Origin: Gammaproteobacteria bacterium
GTDB lineage: Bacteria; Pseudomonadota; Gammaproteobacteria; GCA-001735895
NCBI GenBank assembly: GCA_029882955.1
Contig: JAOUJX010000164.1
Span: 1-8,508 of the forward strand
Length of the DNA: 8,508 nt
Direction: 5' to 3'
The stretch's first letter is position 1. Every line of letters starts with the position of its first letter. The translations under genes were made by a program, and so were the position numbers. A model generated the notes under the pieces. The model saw nothing but the letters and a program-made list of their open reading frames with translations. It ran no database searches and was not told where the DNA came from. Below are positions 1 to 5,506 of this stretch, piece by piece.

Positions 1-522
1 AAAGACGGTTTGGCAAAGGTTATATCTTTTCTTGTTGACCAGCTGGGTGTTGATTTAACTGAGATACCTGTCCATTCGGTGTGTGATATGCCGGGGCCCA
101 CTGGCGAAAGCAATCAATTGTCATCGCATCCAAAAGGTCTGGTGCTATGCCTCGGTCCCGGGCGCGAACTGGCCATCAAGCAGGCCTTGTCGGCGCTTTA
201 TCTGGGCAACCCGGTAATGATTGTAAGCAGTGGATTAGAAGCAGACATCAAAGTCATCAATGATTCAGCCTTGCCTGTAAAAGCCATAGAAGGGCATATT
301 GAAGCCGAGTCATTATCCTTGTTAGACGGATTTCAGGCCGTTTTATGTCAGGCTGATAAGGAGACGATGAGACATTATCGCGTGGCACTGGCCAAGCGAG
401 ACGGGCTGATCATACCTTTAATAAATGAAATACGGGGGGATCGGTTGATTATCGAACGGCATCTTTGTATTGATACTACGGCAGCTGGGGGGAATGCCAG
501 TTTGATTGCGGCGGGTAGTTGA
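1..522 (+). CDS. putA: PutA, C-terminal part (proline dehydrogenase / P5C dehydrogenase), 5' truncated by the window
   Basis: This is the last 173 codons of an open frame that enters at base 1 and ends in TGA at 520-522. Full-length PutA oxidises proline to glutamate in two steps, using an FAD proline dehydrogenase domain and an NAD+ aldehyde dehydrogenase domain. Only the C-terminal domain of long PutA proteins is visible here. The evidence is the segment PGPTGESN, the strand GLVLCLGPG, the ALAKRDGLI stretch, and the tail IERHLCIDTTAAGGNASLI. That tail matches the ending of E. coli-type PutA (IERSLSVNTAAAGGNASL). The TTG at base 10 is not a real start, because the frame is open to the window edge and the family is over 1000 residues long. 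No clear terminator follows the stop. Neighbouring genes do not suggest a proline operon. Confidence 0.93.
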   Translation, partial: KDGLAKVISFLVDQLGVDLTEIPVHSVCDMPGPTGESNQLSSHPKGLVLCLGPGRELAIKQALSALYLGNPVMIVSSGLEADIKVINDSALPVKAIEGHIEAESLSLLDGFQAVLCQADKETMRHYRVALAKRDGLIIPLINEIRGDRLIIERHLCIDTTAAGGNASLIAAGS

Positions 523-574
523 TTATTTGGGGTGCACTCAGCCTATCTGACGAGTTGACATTCAAAGGGGCATA

Positions 575-673
575 ATGGCTGGAGATCCATACCCTGATCT
601 CACCAGGTGTCGTATATATGGCTTCAATGGGTTTCCATACGGAGCAATGCTCGTTGGTTATTCACCCGCTTAG
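575..673 (+). CDS. Candidate 32-residue small ORF, unknown
   Basis: An ATG at 575-577 follows a purine-rich AAAGGGG (564-570) with a 4-nt gap, which is a good if rather close Shine-Dalgarno site. The frame runs to TAG at 671-673 and would encode a 32-residue peptide starting MAGDPYPDLTRC and ending MLVGYSPA. It is rich in Gly, Pro and Tyr and has no clear membrane segment. Its last 12 bases overlap the end of the convergent small gene at 662-856. I recognise no family. A chance ORF of this size is common, so the main support is the ribosome-binding site and the otherwise empty 139-base gap after putA. Confidence 0.25.
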   Translation: MAGDPYPDLTRCRIYGFNGFPYGAMLVGYSPA

Positions 674-856
674 CGAGTCAGAAAGACTTCTTTTCGCATT
701 AATGGTGTGCTTTGTAAGTGCCGAACACTTTGGGCATTGAGCCTCCGCTGGCGGTGGATAGGCCCGGTTGATAATATAGTTACCCGTGGGGAACTCAGGG
801 CAATCGTTACGCCAATGCCAGATGTCCTGGTCTTTGCGGCGGGTATACATTGTCAT
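662..856 (-). CDS. Small cysteine-containing (zinc-finger-like) hypothetical protein, 64 aa
   Basis: The frame begins at ATG 854-856, with a second in-frame ATG two codons later, and ends in TGA. The protein starts MTMYTRRKDQDIWHWRNDC and contains C19, then C41-P-K-C44, with H14 close to C19. The layout W-H-W-x3-C-P-x-F-P-T-x-x-Y ... C-x2-C resembles, from memory, a family of small bacterial hypothetical proteins with a WHFCxxC...CxxC pattern. A metal-binding fold is therefore plausible. In that pattern a cysteine would sit where this protein has R16, so metal binding may use H14 instead or be impaired. Upstream there is an A-rich tract and a weak AGAGATAA element rather than a strong ribosome site. 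The gene stands alone, with no operon partner. Function is unknown. Confidence 0.65.
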   Translation of the reverse strand: MTMYTRRKDQDIWHWRNDCPEFPTGNYIINRAYPPPAEAQCPKCSALTKHTINAKRSLSDSLSG

Positions 857-1002
857 GACTTTATCTCTAGTTTTTTTTTGTAACCCGGAACCATCCCACT
901 TTTATTAAGCTAATGATAGAGTACGGATTCACAGAAAGCGGAAGTGGCGAGATGAGTTAAAAACACTGAAAACCCGAGCCAGGTCAAATATTTTACTAAT
1001 AT

Positions 1003-1050
1003 AGATAAATGAGAGCCTGGAGCAACCTCTTCAGGTCCAGGCATTTATCT
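1003..1050. repeat. Nested imperfect inverted repeat (48-nt hairpin, three stacked stems)
   Basis: On the + strand three arms pair in order. AGATAAAT (1003-1010) pairs with ATTTATCT (1043-1050). GCCTGG (1015-1020) pairs with CCAGGC (1037-1042). ACCT (1025-1028) pairs with AGGT (1033-1036), closing a CTTC tetraloop. That gives 18 Watson-Crick pairs with no mismatch. The only unpaired bases are the loop and two 4-nt bulges, GAGA (1011-1014) and AGCA (1021-1024), both on the left arm. The structure forms equally in DNA or in RNA from either strand. It is too elaborate for chance to be the easiest explanation, but its role is unknown. Confidence 0.7.
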
Positions 1051-1059
1051 CGCTAGCGA
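1050..1059. repeat. Perfect 10-base palindrome TCGCTAGCGA
   Basis: TCGCTAGCGA reads the same on both strands. It directly abuts the end of the 48-nt hairpin and shares base 1050 with it. The flanking TTTATC (1044-1049) and GATAAA (1058-1063) are also inverted copies, so a second hairpin could form here in competition with the outer stem of the first. A protein binding site is the alternative reading. Confidence 0.5.
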
Positions 1060-1107
1060 TAAACCAGGTTCATCGATTACAAACCAACTTCCCAGTACTA
1101 GAAGGAG

Positions 1108-1133
1108 ATGTGGGTCCATATATGTGACCACAT
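1108..1133. repeat. Short inverted repeat just past the deiodinase-like gene
   Basis: ATGTGGGTC (1108-1116) pairs with GACCACAT (1126-1133), giving eight pairs with one bulged G around the loop CATATATGT. The element lies 5 bases beyond the stop codon of the minus-strand gene ending at 1139. It could protect or end that transcript. In the minus direction it is followed by CTCCTTCTAG rather than a run of T, so it is not a standard Rho-independent terminator. Confidence 0.45.
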
Positions 1134-1138
1134 AAATC

Positions 1139-1795
1139 CTAATTAAAAACGCTCGCAATTTCACTATAGTTCTTTTTAGCAATATTAGGCACGGTCGCAT
1201 CCGCTGCAGGAAGACCTGCAACAATCAGCATGTAAGGTTTTTCATTAGCAGGCCGGTTGAGGATTTTATTGAGAAACTTCATTGGGCTTGGAGTATGGGT
1301 AAGTGTCGCCAATCCCGAAAGATGGAGTGCCGTAATCAGAATCCCCGTGGCAATACCAACGGACTCGGACATATAGTAATTTTTATGTCGCTCGCCATCT
1401 TCATCGACGCTATATCGTTGAAGAAATACGGCAATTAGGTAAGGTGCTGTTTCCAGGAAAGGTTTGTGTTGATCGGTTTCGAATACCTTTAGATCATCCA
1501 GCCAGGCCTCGGGCGCTCGTCCTCCATAAAATTCCTTTTCTTCGATTTCGGCGGCGATACGAATCTCCTTTTTTATGGCATTGTTTGAAACGATAGAAAA
1601 ATGCCAGGGTTGTTTATTGGCACCGCTGGGTGCTGTCGCAGCCGCTTTCACTGCATTTTCTATAATCTCAATATCTACGGTTTGGCCGGAAAAATTCCGA
1701 ACGGTTCTACGTCGGGAGATGCTGGTTTTAAATTCTCTCGAATTTTCCAACATCTGTTCATCCGTTTGGGTAACAAAGTTTAAAGGTGTCTGCAT
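1139..1795 (-). CDS. Nitroreductase-fold flavoprotein, iodotyrosine deiodinase-like
   Basis: This 218-residue protein belongs to the FMN-dependent nitroreductase superfamily. It has RRRTVRNF at 28-35 (FMN phosphate contact), APSGANKQPWHF at 55-66, the central HYY-like stretch KNYYMSESVGIATGILI (138-154), THTP (166-169) and RPANEKPYMLIVAGLPAADATVP (181-203). These align through most of their length with mammalian iodotyrosine deiodinase as I recall it. The three residues that bind the zwitterion of the substrate there (human E157, Y161, K182) fall on E86, Y90 and K111 here, with identical spacing. IYD removes halide from mono- and di-halotyrosines by reductive dehalogenation, and bacterial homologues are known. 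No signal peptide or membrane anchor is seen, so it is cytosolic. It lies 34 bases after the DUF1451 gene on the same strand and may share its transcript. A general nitroreductase is the alternative. Confidence 0.85.
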   Translation of the reverse strand: MQTPLNFVTQTDEQMLENSREFKTSISRRRTVRNFSGQTVDIEIIENAVKAAATAPSGANKQPWHFSIVSNNAIKKEIRIAAEIEEKEFYGGRAPEAWLDDLKVFETDQHKPFLETAPYLIAVFLQRYSVDEDGERHKNYYMSESVGIATGILITALHLSGLATLTHTPSPMKFLNKILNRPANEKPYMLIVAGLPAADATVPNIAKKNYSEIASVFN

Positions 1796-1829
1796 AATTT
1801 ATATGACTTTCTAGTGCGAATGATCTGCC

Positions 1830-2342
1830 TCAACCGATAACGCGATAAAATTCACTGCCATGGCAATCCGCGCAGGGTGGGATATGACTGGTTTTGGAAA
1901 AATGGACGTGTTTACCGCATTGATTGCAGCTCAGGGTTCCGGCGCTACATATTTCACCGCTGTGATAAACACTGGCCTGATGATCTTCACTTTCGAAGGC
2001 ACGAAAATCCAGCCAGGTCTTGTCGGCTGCTTTGGCCACCAGGTCGATTAAACGGTCTTCGACGATGGTCAGGTCAAAGCTTAACCAGTCTTTTAGTTCC
2101 TTTTTTTGTTGATTAATCGTTTTGTTGGCTTTGTCGAAATCACGCTTCAACGCTTTAGCCAGGGCATCGGATTCTTCCTGAGACAGAGCATAGATATCAC
2201 GCGCGACCTCTTGTGCGTTGTGAATCATTTCTTCGATGCCCGGGCCTATGGCTTCTTCGGCTTCGTGTAACGATTGATTAATATGTTCGATCATATGTTC
2301 GAAAGCTTTGACCAGTTTCTCGTTGTCTGCTTTGAATGCCAT
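1830..2342 (-). CDS. DUF1451 family zinc-ribbon protein (YbeL-like)
   Basis: This 170-residue protein has two parts. Residues 1-115 are charged and helical, probably coiled coil, with many Glu, Lys and Ala. Residues 124-170 are a zinc ribbon, with VYHSGEI leading into C139-x2-C142 and then C157-x2-C160, and ending GSEFYRVIG. The order of helical region, HSGE motif and C-terminal CxxC pair is that of the DUF1451 family, which includes E. coli YbeL. The biochemical role of the family is not established. There is an extra cysteine, C132. The ATG at 2340-2342 is preceded by GGGTG (complement of 2347-2351) at a 4-nt gap, which supports the start. It is divergent from the DUF4442 operon and sits directly upstream of the deiodinase-like gene. 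Confidence 0.88.
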   Translation of the reverse strand: MAFKADNEKLVKAFEHMIEHINQSLHEAEEAIGPGIEEMIHNAQEVARDIYALSQEESDALAKALKRDFDKANKTINQQKKELKDWLSFDLTIVEDRLIDLVAKAADKTWLDFRAFESEDHQASVYHSGEICSAGTLSCNQCGKHVHFSKTSHIPPCADCHGSEFYRVIG

Positions 2343-2373
2343 GTGTCACCCGATTGATTCCGTAAAACTATAT

Positions 2374-2386
2374 TTTATCCGATAAA
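2374..2386. promoter_or_regulatory. Palindrome TTTATC-C-GATAAA in the divergent intergenic region
   Basis: Two perfect 6-base arms flank one central base, in the 168-base region between the divergently transcribed DUF1451 and DUF4442 genes. Its position about 30 bases upstream of the minus-strand start, overlapping AT-rich -10-like sequence (TAAAAT, complement of 2372-2377), suits an operator. No matching regulator gene is in the window, and a single copy of a short AT-rich palindrome may be chance. Confidence 0.3.
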
Positions 2387-2510
2387 CGGCTGGTTAGACA
2401 TGATTGGGCTCAAGTGAATATGGCGCTAATATTCGCTGAAACTATTTACTAATATGAATCAATTTACTCAAAGCTGATAAGATAACCGGAGATTTCCTGA
2501 ATAAAGCTAA

Positions 2511-2987
2511 ATGACACAAACCCCCGAAAATAATCTGATCAAATGGTGGCAAAGGCTCAATAAATTTCCCGCCGGCGACAGGATCTTTAGTATCTTCCTT
2601 GGCCTGTATGCGCCTTACAGTGGCTCTATTTCTGCCCGGGTTGAGTCGCTTTCTCCTGGTCATGGCAGAGTATCGATTCGCGACCGTCGTAAGCTGAGGA
2701 ACCATCTGAAATCGGTTCATGCAATCGCCTTAATTAACCTGGGTGAAATCGCTACGGGGCTGGCGGTTTTATCAACCATCCCGGACAATATGCGCGGCAT
2801 CGTATTAGGGCTGGAAGCCGAGTACCTCAAAAAGGCTCGTGGCAGGTTAACGGCTATTGCCAATTTCGAATTACCCGGAGATATTGATGATAATACTCCC
2901 GTCAGGGTAACAGCTGAAATTACTGATCAACAGGGTGATGTTGTCACTCGAGTTCACGCCAGCTGGTTGCTGGGAATGAAAAAATAA
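2511..2987 (+). CDS. DUF4442 / hotdog-fold thioesterase-like protein
   Basis: This 158-residue protein looks like the DUF4442 branch of the hotdog-fold thioesterases, the fold also seen in the C-terminal part of YiiD. Typical features are YAPYSGSISARVESLSPG early (33-50), then RKLRNHLKSVHAIALINLGE (60-79) with N64, H65 and H70. The long helix-and-strand stretch to LEAEYLKKARGRLTA follows, and last the paired strands VRVTAEITDQ and VVTRVHASWLL. Members are thought to act on acyl-CoA or acyl-ACP thioesters, but the substrate is unknown. The start is the first possible one, since TAA lies in frame immediately before the ATG. No Shine-Dalgarno site is evident next to it. The stop is followed after one base by the next gene, making this the first gene of a three-gene operon. 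Confidence 0.8.
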   Translation: MTQTPENNLIKWWQRLNKFPAGDRIFSIFLGLYAPYSGSISARVESLSPGHGRVSIRDRRKLRNHLKSVHAIALINLGEIATGLAVLSTIPDNMRGIVLGLEAEYLKKARGRLTAIANFELPGDIDDNTPVRVTAEITDQQGDVVTRVHASWLLGMKK

Positions 2988-2988
2988 T

Positions 2989-3993
2989 ATGGATGAGTAC
3001 CCATTACCGCAGGCCGCGCAGCAATTTGTAGATCTTCTGGGGGTTAGATATCCCGTTATTGGCGGCCCGATGTATCCCTGTAGTAATCCGGAACTGGTTG
3101 CTGCCGTATCCGCAGCCGGGGGGCTGGGCGTGATACAACCGATTTCCATGACTTTTGTGTATGGCCATGACTTTCGCCAAGGTATCCGGATGATCCGGCA
3201 ATTAACCGATAAACCGATTGGCATGAATGCGCTGATTGAAAAATCATCGAAAAAGTATCAGCAGAGAATGTCGCAATGGATCGATATTGCGCTTGAAGAA
3301 GGCGTCCGCTTTTTTGTCACTTCGCTGGGTAAACCGGATTGGGTGGCCGAACGAGTTCATACTATGGGTGGCCTGGTTTATCACGATGTAACCGAGCTGA
3401 AATGGGCGAAAATCGGTCTGGACAACGGTGCGGATGGTTTGATTTGTGTTAATAATCGCGCAGGCGGACACGCCGGTGCTCAATCGGTTCAAGGGCTGTA
3501 CGATGAACTTCAGGCGCTGGAAGTACCGCTGGTTTGCGCTGGCGGTATCGGTGATTCTAAAGGATTGCAGGAAGCCCTTAATATTGGCTACTCGGCCTGT
3601 CAGCTGGGTACTCGTTTTATTGCCAGTAATGAATGTCAGGCTAGCGATGTTTATAAGCAGGCTATCATCAAGGCGAATGAGTCGGATATCGTGCTTTCTG
3701 AGCGAATCACCGGGGTCCCTGTCGCCGTTATTAACACAGACTATATTAAAAAGAGTGGTTTAAAATCGGGTTGGCTGGCGCGATGGATGTTATCCGGCAA
3801 CCGCAGCAAACACTGGATGCGAACGATTTATGCGTTAAAGTCGATCTGGCAGCTCAAAAAATCGTCGCTTGATGAGTCGGGTGAACGCGATTACTGGCAG
3901 GCAGGTAAAAGTGTTGCAGGCATCGATTCGGTTGAGTCCTGCAACCATATCATCAAACATCTGATGGAAACTTACAGGATTAAACAGCCATGA
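2989..3993 (+). CDS. Nitronate monooxygenase-like FMN protein (2-nitropropane dioxygenase family)
   Basis: This 334-residue TIM-barrel flavoprotein has the family landmarks in order. They are YPVIGGPMYP near the N-terminus (21-30), SAAGGLGVI (41-49), PIGMNALI (76-83), and ICVNNRAGGHAGAQS (152-166), which includes the family His (H161). These are followed by VCAGGIGDSKGLQEAL (182-197), the phosphate-binding loop, and ACQLGTRFIAS (203-213). Family members include nitronate monooxygenases, FabK-type enoyl-ACP reductases and NADH:quinone reductases, so the exact reaction is not settled by these motifs. The C-terminal portion (about 255-334) is less typical and rich in Lys, Arg and Trp. The ATG lies one base after the upstream stop, and the TGA overlaps the next start as ATGA, which indicates coupled translation. 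The hotdog partner hints at an acyl or thioester substrate, which is inference. Confidence 0.87.
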   Translation: MDEYPLPQAAQQFVDLLGVRYPVIGGPMYPCSNPELVAAVSAAGGLGVIQPISMTFVYGHDFRQGIRMIRQLTDKPIGMNALIEKSSKKYQQRMSQWIDIALEEGVRFFVTSLGKPDWVAERVHTMGGLVYHDVTELKWAKIGLDNGADGLICVNNRAGGHAGAQSVQGLYDELQALEVPLVCAGGIGDSKGLQEALNIGYSACQLGTRFIASNECQASDVYKQAIIKANESDIVLSERITGVPVAVINTDYIKKSGLKSGWLARWMLSGNRSKHWMRTIYALKSIWQLKKSSLDESGERDYWQAGKSVAGIDSVESCNHIIKHLMETYRIKQP

Positions 3994-4613
3994 ATACAAA
4001 GTTAATATACGTTCACGATCCGATGTGCAGTTGGTGCTGGGGTTTTGCCGATACTTATCAACAGCTTGTCGAGCAATTACCCGATGAGGTTGAAGTGAAG
4101 CGTTTACTCGGCGGCCTGGCTCCTGATACGGATCAGCCGATGCCGGAATCGATGCAGCAGATGCTTCAGCAAACCTGGCAACGGATTGAACAGACGGTTC
4201 CTGGAACCCGTTTTAATTTCGATTTCTGGACTCAATGTGAACCGCGTCGCGCCACTTATCCAGCCTGCCGGGCGGTTATCGCGGCGCGAGAGCAGGGCGA
4301 ACAATACGACACCATGATGACAGGGGCTATTCAGCAAGCCTATTACCAGCAGGCAAAAAATCCTTCGGATAATAAGACTCTGATTGAGTTAGCGGATGGC
4401 CTGGGGCTGGATAAGAACCGCTTTGAGCAAGTATTGGTGGCCCGGGAAACCCAACAGCAGCTACTCGATGAAATAGCTACCGCGAGAGAGATGGGTATGG
4501 ATAGCTTTCCCAGTCTGCTATTAGATCATCACGGCAGACTGGAGCCTGTACTGGTAAATTACACCGATGCCGATGCGATGATTAAACAAATCGAGTCGAG
4601 CTTACAAATTTAG
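3990..4613 (+). CDS. DsbA-family thiol oxidoreductase-like protein, cytosolic
   Basis: This 207-residue protein has a thioredoxin-like active site, C13-S-W-C16, within HDPMCSWCWGF. A helical insert follows (about 50-165), then MGMDSFPSLLL, in which P174 is the expected cis-proline. This matches the DsbA-like branch that includes FrnE-type proteins and the group COG3531. There is no signal peptide, since the N-terminus MNTKLIYV leads straight into the first strand, so it acts in the cytosol. Two more cysteines, C83 and C93, could form a second redox pair. The ATG overlaps the upstream stop as ATGA, with AGGA at 3976-3979 as a possible ribosome site. As the last gene of the operon it may keep a partner thiol reduced or handle a thiol-containing substrate, but this is inference. 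The TAG stop overlaps the stop of the convergent HDOD gene. Confidence 0.87.
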   Translation: MNTKLIYVHDPMCSWCWGFADTYQQLVEQLPDEVEVKRLLGGLAPDTDQPMPESMQQMLQQTWQRIEQTVPGTRFNFDFWTQCEPRRATYPACRAVIAAREQGEQYDTMMTGAIQQAYYQQAKNPSDNKTLIELADGLGLDKNRFEQVLVARETQQQLLDEIATAREMGMDSFPSLLLDHHGRLEPVLVNYTDADAMIKQIESSLQI

Positions 4614-5440
4614 AAAATCGCATCCCTGATTTCTTCAACTTCGATAATGCCGCCAGCCATGTCGATTTCTTCTATGCTGTCGTGCATACCCAGGCGCTCA
4701 ATGGCCGAAATTTCATCCTGATTGACATTGCTTAGTGGCCCCCGACCACCTGCAGTCGTCTGAATCAAAGCTACCTGTACGATATCGGTATAGTCTGCCT
4801 TACCATTATTGCCATTACGATGAATATCCAGATGTTCCGCCGGTACACAGATCATGTGCTCGCTAAAGTCCCAACGTTTTAATATTTCGCTGCCTACAAC
4901 CGGATAAATCGCTTCGATTAGCTGATCGAGAGCAGGTTGATCATTGATTAAATTCGGATCATCCTCGGCTTTTACCAGAATTGGTGAAATCCCGATACAG
5001 TGGGTTAAACCGGCCAGTAAGGCGCTGTCAGATTCGAGGCTGGTATAGGATTTAGCGATCATGGCGCTCAGTGCTGCGACGTCGGTACTTTGTTTCCAGG
5101 CGTTGCGTAAATAGGTGTCGACCACCGGGTGGGTGGCCTGGAACAGCTGTTTCATCACCAGGCTGGTGGTCAGGTTTCTCACCGTGTTGAGGCCCATGCG
5201 CATCACCGCATTTTGGACATTATCTGCCGCACTTATGCCTCGATACAGGGCAGAATTCGCTACCTGAATGATACGTGCCGATAAGGCTGCATCGGTTTCG
5301 ATAATTTGCGCAACATCGGTGATCGAAGCATCTTCGTTATCAACGGTATCTCGAACTCTGAGTGCTACCTCTGGTAATGTAGGCAACGGTAGTCGATCAT
5401 TTTCCAGATCGTCGAGAATAGACTCGGCAGTAATGCTCAT
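4610..5440 (-). CDS. HDOD domain protein
   Basis: This 276-residue protein matches the HDOD family, an inactive relative of HD-type phosphohydrolases found in bacterial signalling. Diagnostic parts are LPLPTLPEVALRVRDTV (17-33), DVAQIIETDAALSARIIQVANSALY (42-66), then VQNAVMRMGLNTVRNLTTSL (75-94) and LLAGLTHCIGISPILV (141-156). In HD phosphohydrolases an HD pair stands where this protein has H147-C148, and no complete metal-binding set is visible, so catalysis is unlikely. There is no attached receiver, GGDEF or EAL domain and no membrane segment. HDOD proteins usually act as scaffolds or regulators in c-di-GMP, stress or motility circuits, but nothing here shows which. It lies 66 bases after ygfZ on the same strand and has its own -10-like box in that gap. 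Confidence 0.9.
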   Translation of the reverse strand: MSITAESILDDLENDRLPLPTLPEVALRVRDTVDNEDASITDVAQIIETDAALSARIIQVANSALYRGISAADNVQNAVMRMGLNTVRNLTTSLVMKQLFQATHPVVDTYLRNAWKQSTDVAALSAMIAKSYTSLESDSALLAGLTHCIGISPILVKAEDDPNLINDQPALDQLIEAIYPVVGSEILKRWDFSEHMICVPAEHLDIHRNGNNGKADYTDIVQVALIQTTAGGRGPLSNVNQDEISAIERLGMHDSIEEIDMAGGIIEVEEIRDAIF

Positions 5441-5472
5441 GGGGTTACCAGATTAGTTAATTTATTAATTCG

Positions 5473-5478
5473 ATTATA
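5473..5478 (-). promoter_or_regulatory. -10 box TATAAT upstream of the HDOD gene
   Basis: The complement of 5473-5478 is a perfect TATAAT, about 32 bases before the HDOD start codon. No good TTGACA-like element lies 16-18 bases further upstream (the 17-base position reads GCAGAT), so the promoter may be weak or need an activator. A small CAGAT/ATCTG inverted repeat spans the expected -35 area. It suggests the HDOD gene can be transcribed separately from queG-ygfZ. Confidence 0.4.
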
Positions 5479-5506
5479 GATGTTATTCCAGATTTATCTG
5501 CTGAAA

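Larger units (their letters stand above)
857..1138. other. Gene-poor intergenic region with secondary-structure elements
   Basis: These 282 bases lie between the start of the 64-residue gene and the 3' end of the deiodinase-like gene. I find no ORF over about 15 codons with a credible ribosome site on either strand. The stretch holds a run of nine T (871-879), a nested hairpin (1003-1050), a 10-base palindrome (1050-1059) and a second hairpin (1108-1133). None of the hairpins is followed by a T-run on either strand, so canonical intrinsic terminators are absent. Composition is more A+T-rich than the flanking genes. It could contain a small RNA gene, but I see no strong promoter that would prove this. 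Confidence 0.6.

Noticed and set aside
555..576. TTGACA (555-560) and CATAAT (571-576) as a promoter
   Set aside because: The spacer is only 10 bases, far from the 16-18 required, and no alternative -10 lies at the correct distance.
871..879. Nine-T run as a + strand terminator tail
   Set aside because: No stable stem precedes it, only the short palindrome GTCATGAC 11 bases upstream. It is better seen as an A-tract before the minus-strand small gene.
1003..1059. Integron attC-type recombination site
   Set aside because: The one-sided bulges recall attC hairpins, but I find no flanking RYYYAAC and GTTRRRY core pair, and there is no integrase or cassette array.
1101..1136. Short minus-strand peptide with two Trp residues resembling a leader peptide (ATG at the complement of 1131-1133)
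   Set aside because: It is 11 residues long, lies downstream rather than upstream of a gene on that strand, and has no attenuator or tryptophan gene after it.
1575..1814. Plus-strand open frames inside the deiodinase-like gene, and similar antisense frames in the other genes
   Set aside because: They lie opposite clearly recognised coding sequences, have no family resemblance and no ribosome sites, so they are shadows.
992..2455. Repeated 11-mer TTTACTAATAT at 992-1002 and 2445-2455
   Set aside because: Several 11-base repeats are expected by chance in a window of this size, and the flanks do not match.
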